From positions 1 through 37,869 of the forward strand of contig DATJBV010000006.1 of NCBI GenBank assembly GCA_035515055.1: a DNA stretch of 37,869 nucleotides. The letters run 5' to 3'. Shown here piece by piece: positions 16,330 to 24,937 of this stretch. The translations under genes and the position numbers were made by a program. Each line of letters starts with the position of its first letter. Position 1 is the stretch's first letter. The DNA comes from Pollutimonas sp035515055 (GTDB lineage: Bacteria; Pseudomonadota; Gammaproteobacteria; Burkholderiales; Burkholderiaceae_B). Below the pieces are notes generated by a model. That model was not told where the DNA came from, searched no databases, and saw only the letters and a program-made list of their open reading frames with translations.

Positions 16330-19300
16330 GGCGCTATCCCGGCGCCCACGGTGCGCCGGGCACGGTAGGCCCTGGTCTTGCGCGCCAAACGGTCGAACAT
16401 GAGGTAAATGACGGGCGTCGTGAACAAGGTCAGGACCTGGCTGCACAACAAGCCGCCCACCATGACCAGGCCCAGCGGCTGGCGCAGCTCCGCCCCCGAG
16501 CCCGTGGCGAGCATCAGCGGAATGGCGCTGAACAGCGCCGCCAGTGTCGTCATAAGAATGGGCCGGAAGCGCAGCAAGGCCGCTTCATGAATGGCGGCCC
16601 GTGGGGACAGGCCGCGACGGCGCTCGGCATCGAGCGCGAAGTCGATCATCATGATGGCATTCTTCTTCACTATACCGATCAGCAAGATGATGCCGATGAT
16701 GCCTATCATGTCCAGCTCGGACCCGGACAGCAGTAAAGCCAGCAAGGCCCCCACGGCGGCCGACGGCAGTGTGGACAAGATGGTTACCGGATGAATGTAG
16801 CTCTCGTACAGCACGCCCAGGACGATGTACATGGTGGCAACGGCGGCCAGCAACAGCCATAAGGTGCTTGAGAGCGACGCCTGGAAGGCCCGGGCGGCGC
16901 CCTGGAACTCCAGCTCCAGCGATGCGGGCATCCCCAGCCTGGCCTGTGCGTCGCGAATCGCCTCGACGGCGTCCGACAACGCCACGCCGGGCGCCAGGTT
17001 GAACGAGATGGTCGTGGCGGGAAACTGGCCCAGGCGCTCGATCGACAATAAGGAATTGCTTTGGCTGATGGCGGCCAGCGTGCTTAAGGGCACGGGGCCG
17101 CCCGATGCCGTCGGCACATAGATTTGTGCGAGCGAATCAGGATTCTGACGGAACCCCGGCGCGACTTCCAGCACCACGCGGTACTGCGTCGACTGCGTGA
17201 ATATCGTTGAAATCAGCCGCTGTCCGAACGCATCGTACAAGGCATCGTCGATGGTGGCGTTGGAGACGCCCAGCCTGGCCGCGGCGTCCCGGTCGATGGC
17301 CAGCGTTGTTTGCAGGCCGTCGGCTTGCAAGTCGTCGACCACATCGGTCAGCTGCGGCAACGCCTGCAAGGCATCCACCAGGCGCGGCGTCCATGCCAGC
17401 AATACGCCATGATCGGGCTCCGATAAGGTCATCTGGTACTGCGAGCGGCTGACGCGGTCGTCGACGGTAAGATCTTGCACCGGTTGCATGAAGACTTCAA
17501 TATCGGGCAGCGACTCCAGGTCGGCGCCCAATCGCCGGATAATGGCCTGGGCGTCGGTATCGCGCTCGCCGAGCGGCTTGAGCGCAATCTGCATGCGCCC
17601 GGTGTTGAGCGTGGCGTTCGTGCCGTCGATACCGATGAATGATGACACGGCCGCCACATCCGGGTCTTGCAGGATGCGGTCCACCGCGCGCTGCTGGCGC
17701 TGCGCCATGGATGCAAACGAAACAGTCTGCGGCCCTTGGCTGATGGCCTGGATCAGACCGGTATCCTGTTGCGGAAAAAAGCCTTTGGGCACCGCCACAT
17801 AGAGCAAACCGGTGACGATCAGCGTACCGAGCGCCACCCAAAGCGTAAGGCGCTGGTGCGCCAGGACCCATGTCAGCCCACGGTCATACGACGCCACCAG
17901 ACGGTCCATGCCCGCGCCGGCGGCGCGCTGAAAACGGCCGTATTTCATCTCTGCTTCCGGCTTCAACAGGCGAGCGCACATCATGGGCGTCAGCGTCAGC
18001 GAAATGGCGAGCGACAGCAGAATCGCCACCGCCAGCGTGATGGCGAACTCGCGAAACAACCGCCCGATGACATCGCTCATGAACAGCAAGGGGATCAGCA
18101 CGGCAATCAGCGACAAGGTCAGCGAGACCAGGGTGAAGCCGATTTGCGAGGCGCCCTTTAGCGCCGCCTGCATCGGGCTTTGCCCTTCTTCGATATGACG
18201 GGCGATGTTCTCTATCATGACGATCGCGTCGTCCACGACGAATCCGGTGGCGATGGTCAAGGCCATCAGCGTCAGGTTGTTCAGACTGAACCCGGCCAGG
18301 TACATGATGCCGAAGGTGCCGATGAGCGACAGCGGCACAACGACGCTGGGAATAAAGGTGGCGGTCCAGCTGCGCAGGAAGACAAAGGTGACGAGCACCA
18401 CCAACGCAACCGCCAATAGCAGTTCGGCCTGCACGTGCGAGATCGATTCTCGTATGGTCTGCGTGCGATCGGTCGCCACGGCAAGGTCGACGCCGGCAGG
18501 CAGGGCCTGTCGCAGCGACGGCAGCAATTCCTTGACGCGGTCCACGACGTCGATGACATTGGCACCTGGCTGGCGTTGGATATTGAGCAGAATGGCGGGG
18601 GTGTTGCCCATCCATGCCGCCTGCCGGATATTTTCCGCATCCTGCCGCGCCTGCGCCACGTCTTGGAGACGTAGCGGCCCGCCATTTTCGTAAGCGACGA
18701 TCAGCGTCTCATAGTCTTGTATGGTGCGCAGCTGGTCGTTGGCGTTGATGGTGGTGGACCGTTCCGGCCCGTCCAGGTTTCCTTTGGGCTGATTCACGTT
18801 GGCGCCCGTAATGGCGCTGCGCAGGCTGGCCAGCGTCAAACCGTGGGACGCCAGCGCATGGGGATTGGCCTGGATGCGGACTGCGGGGCGCTGTCCGCCC
18901 GCAATGCTGACCAGCCCTACGCCGGAAATCTGGGATAGCTTCTGCGCCACGCGAATATCGATCAGGTCGCGCACATCGTGCAGGGGCAAGGTCGGCGAGG
19001 TCACCGCCAGGCTGATGACCGGCGTGTCGGCCGGATTGACTTTGTTGTAAATGGGAGGCGCGGGCAAGTCGTTGGGCAGCAGGTTCGATGCCGCATTAAT
19101 GGCCGCCTGCACTTGCTGTTCGGCCACGTCCAGCGCCAGGTCCAGATCGAACTGCAGGGTGATCACGGAAGAACCGCCCGAGCTGGACGACGTCATTTGC
19201 GTCAACCCCGGCATCTGCCCGAACTGCCGCTCCAGCGGCGACGTAACCAGGGCCGTCATGACGTCCGGACTGGCGCCCGGGTACAGCGTGGTGATCTGTA

Positions 19301-19433
19301 TGGTGGGGTAGTCCACTTGAGGCAATGCCGCCACAGGCAACAAGCGGTATGCCAAAAGGCCCGAGATCAGCAAGGCGACCATGGCAAGCGTCGTTGCCAC
19401 CGGCCGAAGAATGAAAAGACGCGATAAATTCAC
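16326..19433 (-). CDS. mdtB: RND multidrug efflux permease, MdtB/MuxB type
   Basis: Partner RND subunit, 1035 aa, beginning MNLSRLFILRPVATTLAM. It shows the same architecture as its neighbour: TM1, a periplasmic porter domain, then GFVVDDAIVMIENIARHIEEG in TM4 with two adjacent aspartates, VAVPKGFFPQQDTGLI before TM8, and a second porter loop. The stop overlaps the mdtC-type start by 4 nt. The adaptor gene ends 8 nt upstream of the start. Related systems export bile salts, novobiocin and similar amphiphiles; the real substrates here are unknown. Confidence 0.93.
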   Translation of the reverse strand: MNLSRLFILRPVATTLAMVALLISGLLAYRLLPVAALPQVDYPTIQITTLYPGASPDVMTALVTSPLERQFGQMPGLTQMTSSSSGGSSVITLQFDLDLALDVAEQQVQAAINAASNLLPNDLPAPPIYNKVNPADTPVISLAVTSPTLPLHDVRDLIDIRVAQKLSQISGVGLVSIAGGQRPAVRIQANPHALASHGLTLASLRSAITGANVNQPKGNLDGPERSTTINANDQLRTIQDYETLIVAYENGGPLRLQDVAQARQDAENIRQAAWMGNTPAILLNIQRQPGANVIDVVDRVKELLPSLRQALPAGVDLAVATDRTQTIRESISHVQAELLLAVALVVLVTFVFLRSWTATFIPSVVVPLSLIGTFGIMYLAGFSLNNLTLMALTIATGFVVDDAIVMIENIARHIEEGQSPMQAALKGASQIGFTLVSLTLSLIAVLIPLLFMSDVIGRLFREFAITLAVAILLSLAISLTLTPMMCARLLKPEAEMKYGRFQRAAGAGMDRLVASYDRGLTWVLAHQRLTLWVALGTLIVTGLLYVAVPKGFFPQQDTGLIQAISQGPQTVSFASMAQRQQRAVDRILQDPDVAAVSSFIGIDGTNATLNTGRMQIALKPLGERDTDAQAIIRRLGADLESLPDIEVFMQPVQDLTVDDRVSRSQYQMTLSEPDHGVLLAWTPRLVDALQALPQLTDVVDDLQADGLQTTLAIDRDAAARLGVSNATIDDALYDAFGQRLISTIFTQSTQYRVVLEVAPGFRQNPDSLAQIYVPTASGGPVPLSTLAAISQSNSLLSIERLGQFPATTISFNLAPGVALSDAVEAIRDAQARLGMPASLELEFQGAARAFQASLSSTLWLLLAAVATMYIVLGVLYESYIHPVTILSTLPSAAVGALLALLLSGSELDMIGIIGIILLIGIVKKNAIMMIDFALDAERRRGLSPRAAIHEAALLRFRPILMTTLAALFSAIPLMLATGSGAELRQPLGLVMVGGLLCSQVLTLFTTPVIYLMFDRLARKTRAYRARRTVGAGIAP

Positions 19434-19441
19434 GGCGCGTC

Positions 19442-20725
19442 CTAATGTCCGCCGTGCGGGCCGGCGGGCGCGCCGCCCGCCCCGGCCGATGTGGCGGCCC
19501 CGCCTGTTTCACCGCGTGCGGCAGCGACTGGCGCGGCTCCTGGCTCACCGGTTATGACCTGCACCGACGCCCCTTCGCGCAGCCGGTCCACCCCTTCGGT
19601 CACGACGCGCTGTCCCGCGGTCAAGCCCGAGGCTATCCCGACCTGCTTCTCGTCGACACGCCCCAATTCAACCCGCTGCACGTGTGCCTTGTTCTTGTCG
19701 TCCACCACATAGACGAATGCGCCGATCGACCCGTGCTGCACCGCCAACGTCGGCACGACGAGCGCCTGCTCCGTTGCCACATGCAAGCGTACGTTGACAA
19801 ACTGGTTTGGAAACAGCGATTCGTCTGTGTTGGCGAAACGCGCCTTGAACTTGACGGTGCCTGTCGCGACATCGATCTGGTTGTCCAGCGACATGAGCTC
19901 ACCCGTGGCGATCAGGGCGGTGTCGTTGCGATCGTACAGGTCGACCGCCAGCGTCTTGCCCGCGCGTACCTGTCGAAGCACGTCGGGAAGCTGCGCCTGC
20001 GGCAAGGTGAACAAGACCGAAATAGGCTGGGTTTGCGTTATGACGACTAGTCCGTCGGTGTTCGACGCGTTGATCATGTTGCCCTGATCGAGCCTGCGCA
20101 AGCCGAGCCGCCCCGAGATAGGCGCAATAATGCGAGTGAAGCTAAGCTGCAATTTAGCGCTGTCGACGGCGGCCTGGTCGCTTTTGCGCGAGCCGAGAAA
20201 CTGCTGGACCAGCGCGGCCTGGGCATCCACTTGCTGGCGGGCGATCGAGTTCTGCTTGAACAGCAGCTCGTATCGCCGCAGGTCGCGCTGCGCGTTCAGC
20301 AACTGCGCCTCGTTCTGTTTTTGCTGGCCTAGCGCCTGGTCCAGTTGCACTTGAAAATTGCGCGGATCGATTTCCGCCAGCAGGTCTCCTTCCCGCACTT
20401 TCTGGCCGTCCGTGAAGGCGATTTTCCGCAGCTCTCCGTCGACGCGGCTGCGCACCGTGACGGTATTGAAGGCCGTGACTGTTCCGATGGCTTTAAGAAT
20501 GTGATTTATGTTGCCGTCTTGGGCAGTCGCCACCCGCACAGGCGTTGCCATGGCGGGCATGCCGCCAAACCCGTTGAACCCGCCTGCCGGCGCGCCAGCC
20601 GACCTTGAGGCGCCCGATCCGCCGCCGAGTAACCAGTATCCCGCACCCGCCACGACGACTAACAGCAGCACCCAAAGCCAGCGACCATGACGGGAATGGA
20701 GCGATACGGGACGACGATCGGACAT
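19442..20725 (-). CDS. mdtA: RND efflux periplasmic adaptor, MdtA/MuxA type
   Basis: Membrane-fusion protein linking the RND pump to the outer-membrane channel, 427 aa. A basic N-terminus and one membrane anchor (WLWVLLLVVVAGAGYWLLGG, about 16-35) come first. Then follow a barrel-sandwich domain split by a coiled-coil hairpin (QVQLDQALGQQKQNEAQLLN and onward) and a beta-barrel with the VVITQTQPISVLFTLPQ motif. The C-terminal tail is Ala/Gly-rich and low-complexity (about 395-427), ending in a His-containing GPHGGH. It is first in the efflux operon. No BaeSR-like two-component genes are adjacent. Confidence 0.93.
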   Translation of the reverse strand: MSDRRPVSLHSRHGRWLWVLLLVVVAGAGYWLLGGGSGASRSAGAPAGGFNGFGGMPAMATPVRVATAQDGNINHILKAIGTVTAFNTVTVRSRVDGELRKIAFTDGQKVREGDLLAEIDPRNFQVQLDQALGQQKQNEAQLLNAQRDLRRYELLFKQNSIARQQVDAQAALVQQFLGSRKSDQAAVDSAKLQLSFTRIIAPISGRLGLRRLDQGNMINASNTDGLVVITQTQPISVLFTLPQAQLPDVLRQVRAGKTLAVDLYDRNDTALIATGELMSLDNQIDVATGTVKFKARFANTDESLFPNQFVNVRLHVATEQALVVPTLAVQHGSIGAFVYVVDDKNKAHVQRVELGRVDEKQVGIASGLTAGQRVVTEGVDRLREGASVQVITGEPGAAPVAAARGETGGAATSAGAGGAPAGPHGGH

Positions 20726-20773
20726 GCGGAGACTCCGGGGTTAAATCTGAAGCCGCCATTTTCGCCTATCCTC

Positions 20774-20817
20774 GTTGCGACGGGCATTGATTTGCATTGA
20801 ATGAAACCGATCGCAAC
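20774..20817 (-). promoter_or_regulatory. Operator-like repeats upstream of the efflux operon
   Basis: In the 126-bp gap before the adaptor gene, two direct copies of GCATTGA (20784-20790 and 20794-20800, on the + strand) are spaced 10 bp apart, one helical turn. They are bracketed by a 7-bp inverted repeat GTTGCGA / TCGCAAC (20774-20780 and 20811-20817). The arrangement looks like a protein-binding site, and its position suggests control of the efflux operon. No matching regulator is encoded next to it. No clear -35/-10 pair could be assigned. Confidence 0.45.
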
Positions 20818-20822
20818 AACAA

Positions 20823-20840
20823 CCGCCGCCGCGGCGGGCC
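20823..20840 (-). terminator. Possible weak terminator after zapD
   Basis: Read on the - strand just after the zapD stop, a GC-rich self-complementary run (CCGCCGCGGCGG core) is followed by a TTGTTGTTG stretch. This is compatible with a weak intrinsic terminator separating zapD from the efflux operon. The T-run is interrupted, so confidence is low. Confidence 0.3.
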
Positions 20841-20851
20841 GACCTAAGCCC

Positions 20852-21604
20852 CTATACGTTGCAACGGGCTAACTTGAACGATACGTCGGTCGTGACCGGC
20901 ACCGGCTTCAAATCGTTGTCCTGGGTCGCAAAGCGCACCCAGATTACATATTTGTTCGCGCTCATTTCGGGAAAAATATTACTTGCCGAATCGACCCAGA
21001 CGCGCAGCAGCTGGAAGAGCTTGCCCCCCAGCATTTCCTGGTAGGCGCCTTCGCGGGCGACCACATCGACCGCATCGCCGGAGTCGCGCAAGAGGCGCAA
21101 TATAAGCGCGAGGCCCTTGTACAGGGGTATGAAGGCCGATATCCATTGCTGCAGGTCGCGCAGCCGGACCTGTGCCGACCGGATCTGCCAGGCGTAGTAT
21201 GAAGGCATGTCCACCTGGGAGGAACCACCCGGCACGGAGAGCCGGCCACGCAGGCTGGCCAGCCATTCGTTTTCGCGCAGCACCTGCCCCACCCGGCCTT
21301 GGGAGCCGAGTTCAGTAGCGGTTTCCTGTATTTCGCCAAGCATATTGTCGAGCATGGCGGGGTCGACACCCGGATGTTGGCGCAAGGCGCTCAATGCGGC
21401 GCGTTGCCGTTCCAGGTCTTGCAGCACGGCGCCGCGCAAATCGGTGCGATCGCTTACATCGAGCAGATCGAACAACGTGGCGACGGCAATCTGGTGGTGG
21501 TGGACGTCTTCGCTGTCGGCGAAGAAAAACAGCCTCTCGAACAAATGCTCGACTCTTAGAAGAGCCCTGACACGTTCATTGCAGGGGTATTCGTAAAGAA
21601 TCAC
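20852..21604 (-). CDS. zapD: Cell division protein ZapD
   Basis: Cytoplasmic FtsZ-associated protein (DUF1342/YacF family) that bundles FtsZ filaments at the Z-ring, 250 aa. The beginning ILYEYPCNERVRALLRVEHL is the family's conserved N-terminal signature, and the C-terminal half carries the all-beta domain (FQLLRVWVD, KYVIWVRFATQD). The start is GTG at 21604; a nearby upstream ATG is in another frame and ends at once. It lies 22 nt after coaE, the standard order in betaproteobacteria. Confidence 0.93.
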   Translation of the reverse strand: MILYEYPCNERVRALLRVEHLFERLFFFADSEDVHHHQIAVATLFDLLDVSDRTDLRGAVLQDLERQRAALSALRQHPGVDPAMLDNMLGEIQETATELGSQGRVGQVLRENEWLASLRGRLSVPGGSSQVDMPSYYAWQIRSAQVRLRDLQQWISAFIPLYKGLALILRLLRDSGDAVDVVAREGAYQEMLGGKLFQLLRVWVDSASNIFPEMSANKYVIWVRFATQDNDLKPVPVTTDVSFKLARCNV

Positions 21605-21626
21605 GCGTCCATTAACCTTTTAATGA

Positions 21627-22259
21627 CTATGAGGGGTTAGTTGCAAGCCCGCCAGGCTGTTGGGCCAGCATGCACCATTTGATGTGCACTGCGCGAGCAC
21701 GGCGTTCGAGTTCGTCGAGACTGGTATCGCCGTCGTTCACCACAACGTCGTCGGCGACGGCCAAGCGGTCTTCCCGAGTTGCCTGTGCTGCCATGATACG
21801 CGCAATAGCATCGCTCGTCAGCCCGCTGCGCGCCTGCACCCTGGCCACCTGGGTCTGGGGATCGCAGTCCACCACGCAGACGCGATCGACGCGGTCGCGC
21901 CAACGGCCGGACTCCACCAGCAGCGGCACCACAAAGACAAGATAACATCCGCGCGCGGCCTGTGCGCGCCGGCTTGTAACCTGGCCTATCATAGGATGAA
22001 GAATTGCTTCGAGCTGCTGTCGCGCCTGGGGGCTTTCGAACGCAAGCTCGCGCATTGCCTGCCGGTCCAGTGCGCCCGTGGGCGAGATTACGTCGGGGCC
22101 GAACCGGTGGAGTATGGGTTCGATGGCCGCACCGCCGGGCGCGGTAAGCTCGTGGGCAATGACATCGGTATCGATCACCGCCGCTCCCCACGCCGCGAAG
22201 AAGTCGGCCACGCGGCTCTTGCCGGAGCCGATGCCGCCAGTCAGGCCGATCTTGTACAT
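21627..22259 (-). CDS. coaE: Dephospho-CoA kinase
   Basis: Last step of coenzyme A biosynthesis: ATP-dependent phosphorylation of the 3'-hydroxyl of dephospho-CoA. The 210-aa protein starts MYKIGLTGGIGSGKSRVADFF with the P-loop GGIGSGKS at residues 8-15. The substrate-binding IDTDVIAHELT (about 29-39) follows, and later the LID-like region ending in the R-x-x-x-QATREDRL segment. Its length matches the family. A second long frame over almost the same bases (21637-22269) is a shadow. Confidence 0.95.
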   Translation of the reverse strand: MYKIGLTGGIGSGKSRVADFFAAWGAAVIDTDVIAHELTAPGGAAIEPILHRFGPDVISPTGALDRQAMRELAFESPQARQQLEAILHPMIGQVTSRRAQAARGCYLVFVVPLLVESGRWRDRVDRVCVVDCDPQTQVARVQARSGLTSDAIARIMAAQATREDRLAVADDVVVNDGDTSLDELERRARAVHIKWCMLAQQPGGLATNPS

Positions 22260-22277
22260 ACCGACGCACCTTGCTTG

Positions 22278-23024
22278 CTAAAAGTAGAAATGTACATCAG
22301 TCCCGGCCAACAGCCCAAGCGCCCCGCCCGCGGCAAGGAACGGGCCGAACGGGTAAGCCCCCGATGGCCGCCAGCTGCGCTGCCGCCACATCGCGAATGA
22401 TAGGCCGCTCAGGCAGGCGAACAGGAGTACCCAAACGAGCGGGGGCCACCCCAGCCAGGCGCCCAGGGCGGCGAGCAGCTTGAAATCGCCATGTCCCATG
22501 CCCTCGAGCCCGGTCCACGCCTTGATAGACCAAAAGAGGATCCATAGTCCGCCGTAGCCGGCTACGGCCGCCACGACGGCGCTTTGCAGGCCGGGGCCTG
22601 GACCGGCCCATGCCCACGCAAGGCCAGTCCATAACAACGGCAAGGTCAAGGCATCCGGCAGCAGCCGGGTACGCATATCGATAAGCGCCAGCAGCAACAG
22701 CACAGCGCACGCGGTTGCCGCGCCCGCCACGTAGGCTGGATCGACGTGGCGCAAATACAAGGCCGCCGCCATGCCGCCCAAGGAAATAGCGCCAATCCCG
22801 CCTCCGGTCATGCCGCTGGGAGGTTGCCTTATCGCCGCGCGAACCAGCGCCGCCATGAGTGTGCCGGCATCGGCGCGCGCTCCTTGCCGCAATAACGCGG
22901 CATAGGCATGGGCAACGCCGGCGCAGCCATAACCCACCATGGCGCCCAGCGCCGCAAGCGCCATGGTCGCCAACGCCGTATTCAGGCCGGTATGACCGTA
23001 TCCCAAGATGACACCCTCCGCCAC
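22278..23024 (-). CDS. Prepilin peptidase-like A24 membrane protease lacking the methylase domain
   Basis: Polytopic inner-membrane aspartic protease of the PilD/A24 family, 248 aa. The peptidase half is intact. LIDMRTRLLPDALTLPLLW (about 114-132) and GMGHGDFKLLAALGAWLGW (about 175-193) carry the two conserved aspartate regions, including the GxGD motif. The N-terminal half does not show the GSFLNVVIHRLP-type motif or the paired CxxC cysteines of bifunctional PilD, and only one early cysteine is present. N-methyltransferase activity is therefore doubtful. GTG 23024 is the longest start. A TTG at 23006 has a much better GGAGGG 7 nt upstream and may be the true one (242 aa). It sits before coaE-zapD as usual, but pilB and pilC are absent upstream. 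Confidence 0.85.
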   Translation of the reverse strand: MAEGVILGYGHTGLNTALATMALAALGAMVGYGCAGVAHAYAALLRQGARADAGTLMAALVRAAIRQPPSGMTGGGIGAISLGGMAAALYLRHVDPAYVAGAATACAVLLLLALIDMRTRLLPDALTLPLLWTGLAWAWAGPGPGLQSAVVAAVAGYGGLWILFWSIKAWTGLEGMGHGDFKLLAALGAWLGWPPLVWVLLFACLSGLSFAMWRQRSWRPSGAYPFGPFLAAGGALGLLAGTDVHFYF

Positions 23025-23085
23025 TTACCAAAAGCTGCAATTAATGCGTAGAATGCATCTTGCCTATTGTTGATGGAATATAGCC

Positions 23086-23739
23086 ATGCATACCCCTGCT
23101 TTCTTTACCCGCCACCCGTCTTGCAAGCTTGCGGGCGTTGTACTGGTGGCCCTGGTGCTGGGCGGCTGCGCGCAGCTGCAAAGGCCTGGCTATTACGACA
23201 AGCCGCATGACAGTACCCTGTCCGACGCTCAATACCAGGCACAGGGCGGTCGCGCGGCACAAGCGCCGGCGCAAGTTCAATTGGGTTTCGGGTCTGACGC
23301 GGCCGCCAAGGCCAAAGCGGCGCAAGCGGCGGCTGAGGAAAAGGCGCCGGTTACGGCACGGCCGCTAGCCGAAGCAAAGACTTTCCTGGGTACTGTGCCA
23401 TGCCTCGTGAACAACGCGGGCTGTTCGGCCACGCGCGTCACCCTGACGCTGGCCCCCGACGGCCAATGGCGCTCGCGCACAGTAGAGCTCGACCAACCCG
23501 ATGCAAAGGCCGCAATTGCCGAGCAAGGCTGCTGGAATGTCGTTGGAACCCGGCCGCTGCGCATCGTGCTGCAACTGCCAAATGAAGCCACCAAGGCCAA
23601 TTTAACCTTTGTGAACGACAACGTCTTGCGCATCAATACCATCAACGACCTGAAGCCTACACTGGACCACCACCTCACGCGCCAGGCCGACATTGACCCC
23701 ATCGACGAGATCAAGGCCAGCGCCGCCGTCTGCCAGTAA
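23086..23739 (+). CDS. NlpE-like envelope lipoprotein
   Basis: Predicted lipoprotein of 217 aa. The signal peptide has a hydrophobic core VVLVALVLGGC, with Cys28 as the likely lipidated residue. An Ala/Lys/Gln-rich linker (about 45-95) leads to a C-terminal domain starting TFLGTVPCLVNNAGCSATRV. That domain recalls the NlpE N-terminal domain (a GTxPC...C start followed by strands with DGQW), though the CxxC copper/redox motif is not the standard spacing. It could act in envelope stress sensing, but the family assignment is by pattern only. It is transcribed divergently from the prepilin-peptidase gene and ends 3 nt from the convergent LuxR-type gene. Confidence 0.7.
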   Translation: MHTPAFFTRHPSCKLAGVVLVALVLGGCAQLQRPGYYDKPHDSTLSDAQYQAQGGRAAQAPAQVQLGFGSDAAAKAKAAQAAAEEKAPVTARPLAEAKTFLGTVPCLVNNAGCSATRVTLTLAPDGQWRSRTVELDQPDAKAAIAEQGCWNVVGTRPLRIVLQLPNEATKANLTFVNDNVLRINTINDLKPTLDHHLTRQADIDPIDEIKASAAVCQ

Positions 23740-23742
23740 GGG

Positions 23743-23976
23743 TTAGGTATCGCGCGGTTCGGCCAGCACGCAAATAGCCAGCTCGACCGCGTTCCTGACG
23801 TGCAGTTTCTGAAAAATGCGGGCGCGGTGCGCTTCCACCGTGCGCTGCGACACCCCCAGTTCGGCGGCAATGACCTTGTTTGGCCTGCCGCGTGCCACAT
23901 AGTCCATCACATCGCGTTCGCGCGGCGTTAATACACTAAGCGTCGATCCCCCCGACGCATGTTGTCGTTCCCACAT
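23743..23976 (-). CDS. Single-domain LuxR/GerE-type HTH protein
   Basis: A 77-aa protein that is essentially one GerE/LuxR DNA-binding domain: LTPRERDVMDYVARGRPNKVIAAELGVSQRTVEAHRARIFQKLHVRNAVEL covers about residues 16-66. The recognition helix SQRTVEAHRA matches FixJ/NarL types. There is no receiver or ligand domain, and no upstream in-frame extension to supply one. A strong AAGGAG 7 nt before the ATG argues that it is a real short gene, not a fragment. It may be an orphan regulator or a dominant-negative partner. It follows panC by 85 nt on the same strand. Confidence 0.85.
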   Translation of the reverse strand: MWERQHASGGSTLSVLTPRERDVMDYVARGRPNKVIAAELGVSQRTVEAHRARIFQKLHVRNAVELAICVLAEPRDT

Positions 23977-24011
23977 GGAGCGTCTCCTTATTGTGTTGGA
24001 ACGGGCATTCT

Positions 24012-24054
24012 GTCATGACACGATACGTGCGTCGCCTGTCAGTTCTAACAGAAC
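24012..24054 (-). promoter_or_regulatory. Two short palindromes upstream of the LuxR-type gene
   Basis: The 85-bp gap contains a perfect 10-bp palindrome TGTCATGACA (24011-24020) and a 13-bp dyad GTTCTaacAGAAC (24042-24054). Either could be an operator for the small HTH gene, possibly autoregulatory, or part of a panC termination signal. No T-run follows, so an operator is slightly favoured. Confidence 0.35.
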
Positions 24055-24061
24055 AGAGGAT

Positions 24062-24904
24062 CTAAATTTCCAGGTTGTCGATCAGGCGGGTCTGGCCCAG
24101 GCGAGCCGCCGCAACCACCACCAATGGTTCACGCGCGCGAATTTCGTCGTCGGACGGCGCCAGCAGGTCGCGCTGGCGGCGCAGCGAAATGTAATCCACC
24201 TTCCAGCCACGGCCTTGCAGCTCGTCGACGGCACGTTTTTCCAGCGCCATGCGATCGACATGACCGCCGTCGACACGGGCCTTCATGGCCTGCAGGGTCG
24301 CGAACAAGTGCGGCGCTTCCGTCCGTTGCGCGGGTTCAAGATACATATTGCGAGACGACAATGCCAGCCCATCGGCGTCGCGCACCGTTTCGTGCGCGAG
24401 GATGTTGACCGGCAACTGGAACTGGCGGCACATATTGCGAACCACCATCAACTGCTGGTAATCCTTCTTGCCGAACACGGCCACGCTGGGCTGCACGCAA
24501 GAAAACAGCTTCAGTACGACTGTGCTTACGCCGGTAAAGAACCCGGGGCGGAATTCGCCTTCCAGGATGCCGCCAAGATCGGACGGCGGCTGGATCTGGA
24601 AATTCTGCGGCTCGGGGTACATTTCGCGCTCGTTGGGCGCGAACAATACGTAAACGTCGCGCTCGCGTTCAAGCTTCTCGATATCGCTGGCGAGGGTGCG
24701 CGGATACTGGTCGAAATCTTCGTTGGGACCGAATTGCAAACGATTGACGAAGATGCTGGCGACGACAGGGTCGCCGTGCTGGCGCGCCAGCTTCATCAGC
24801 GACAGGTGTCCGGCGTGCAGGTTGCCCATGGTAGGCACGAACGCCACCCGCAGCTGACCGCGCAGCTGGTCACGCAACTCTTCTATGGTATGTACAACTT
24901 TCAA
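24062..24904 (-). CDS. panC: Pantoate--beta-alanine ligase (pantothenate synthetase)
   Basis: Condenses pantoate and beta-alanine with ATP (giving AMP and PPi) to make pantothenate in the cytoplasm. The protein is 280 aa, the normal length. It shows the HIGH-like nucleotidyl-transferase motif TMGNLHAGHLSL (25-36, His30 and His33). It also has FVNRLQFGPNEDFDQYPR (about 53-70), VAVFGKKDYQQLMVVRNM (about 142-159) and LALSSRNMYL (about 178-187). The start codon is TTG, with GGAG 6 nt upstream; no better ATG is present. It follows scpA by 33 nt. With coaE, it gives the window two CoA-pathway genes in separate operons. Confidence 0.96.
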   Translation of the reverse strand: MKVVHTIEELRDQLRGQLRVAFVPTMGNLHAGHLSLMKLARQHGDPVVASIFVNRLQFGPNEDFDQYPRTLASDIEKLERERDVYVLFAPNEREMYPEPQNFQIQPPSDLGGILEGEFRPGFFTGVSTVVLKLFSCVQPSVAVFGKKDYQQLMVVRNMCRQFQLPVNILAHETVRDADGLALSSRNMYLEPAQRTEAPHLFATLQAMKARVDGGHVDRMALEKRAVDELQGRGWKVDYISLRRQRDLLAPSDDEIRAREPLVVVAAARLGQTRLIDNLEI

Positions 24905-24937
24905 AACGATCTCCGGTCCGGCTGGGAAGGCATGGCG

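Noticed and set aside
16330..16446. N-terminal extension of the MdtC-type pump
   Set aside because: It lies inside the end of the MdtB-type gene and adds a hydrophilic segment not seen in RND pumps; the ATG at 16329 starts the standard N-terminus.
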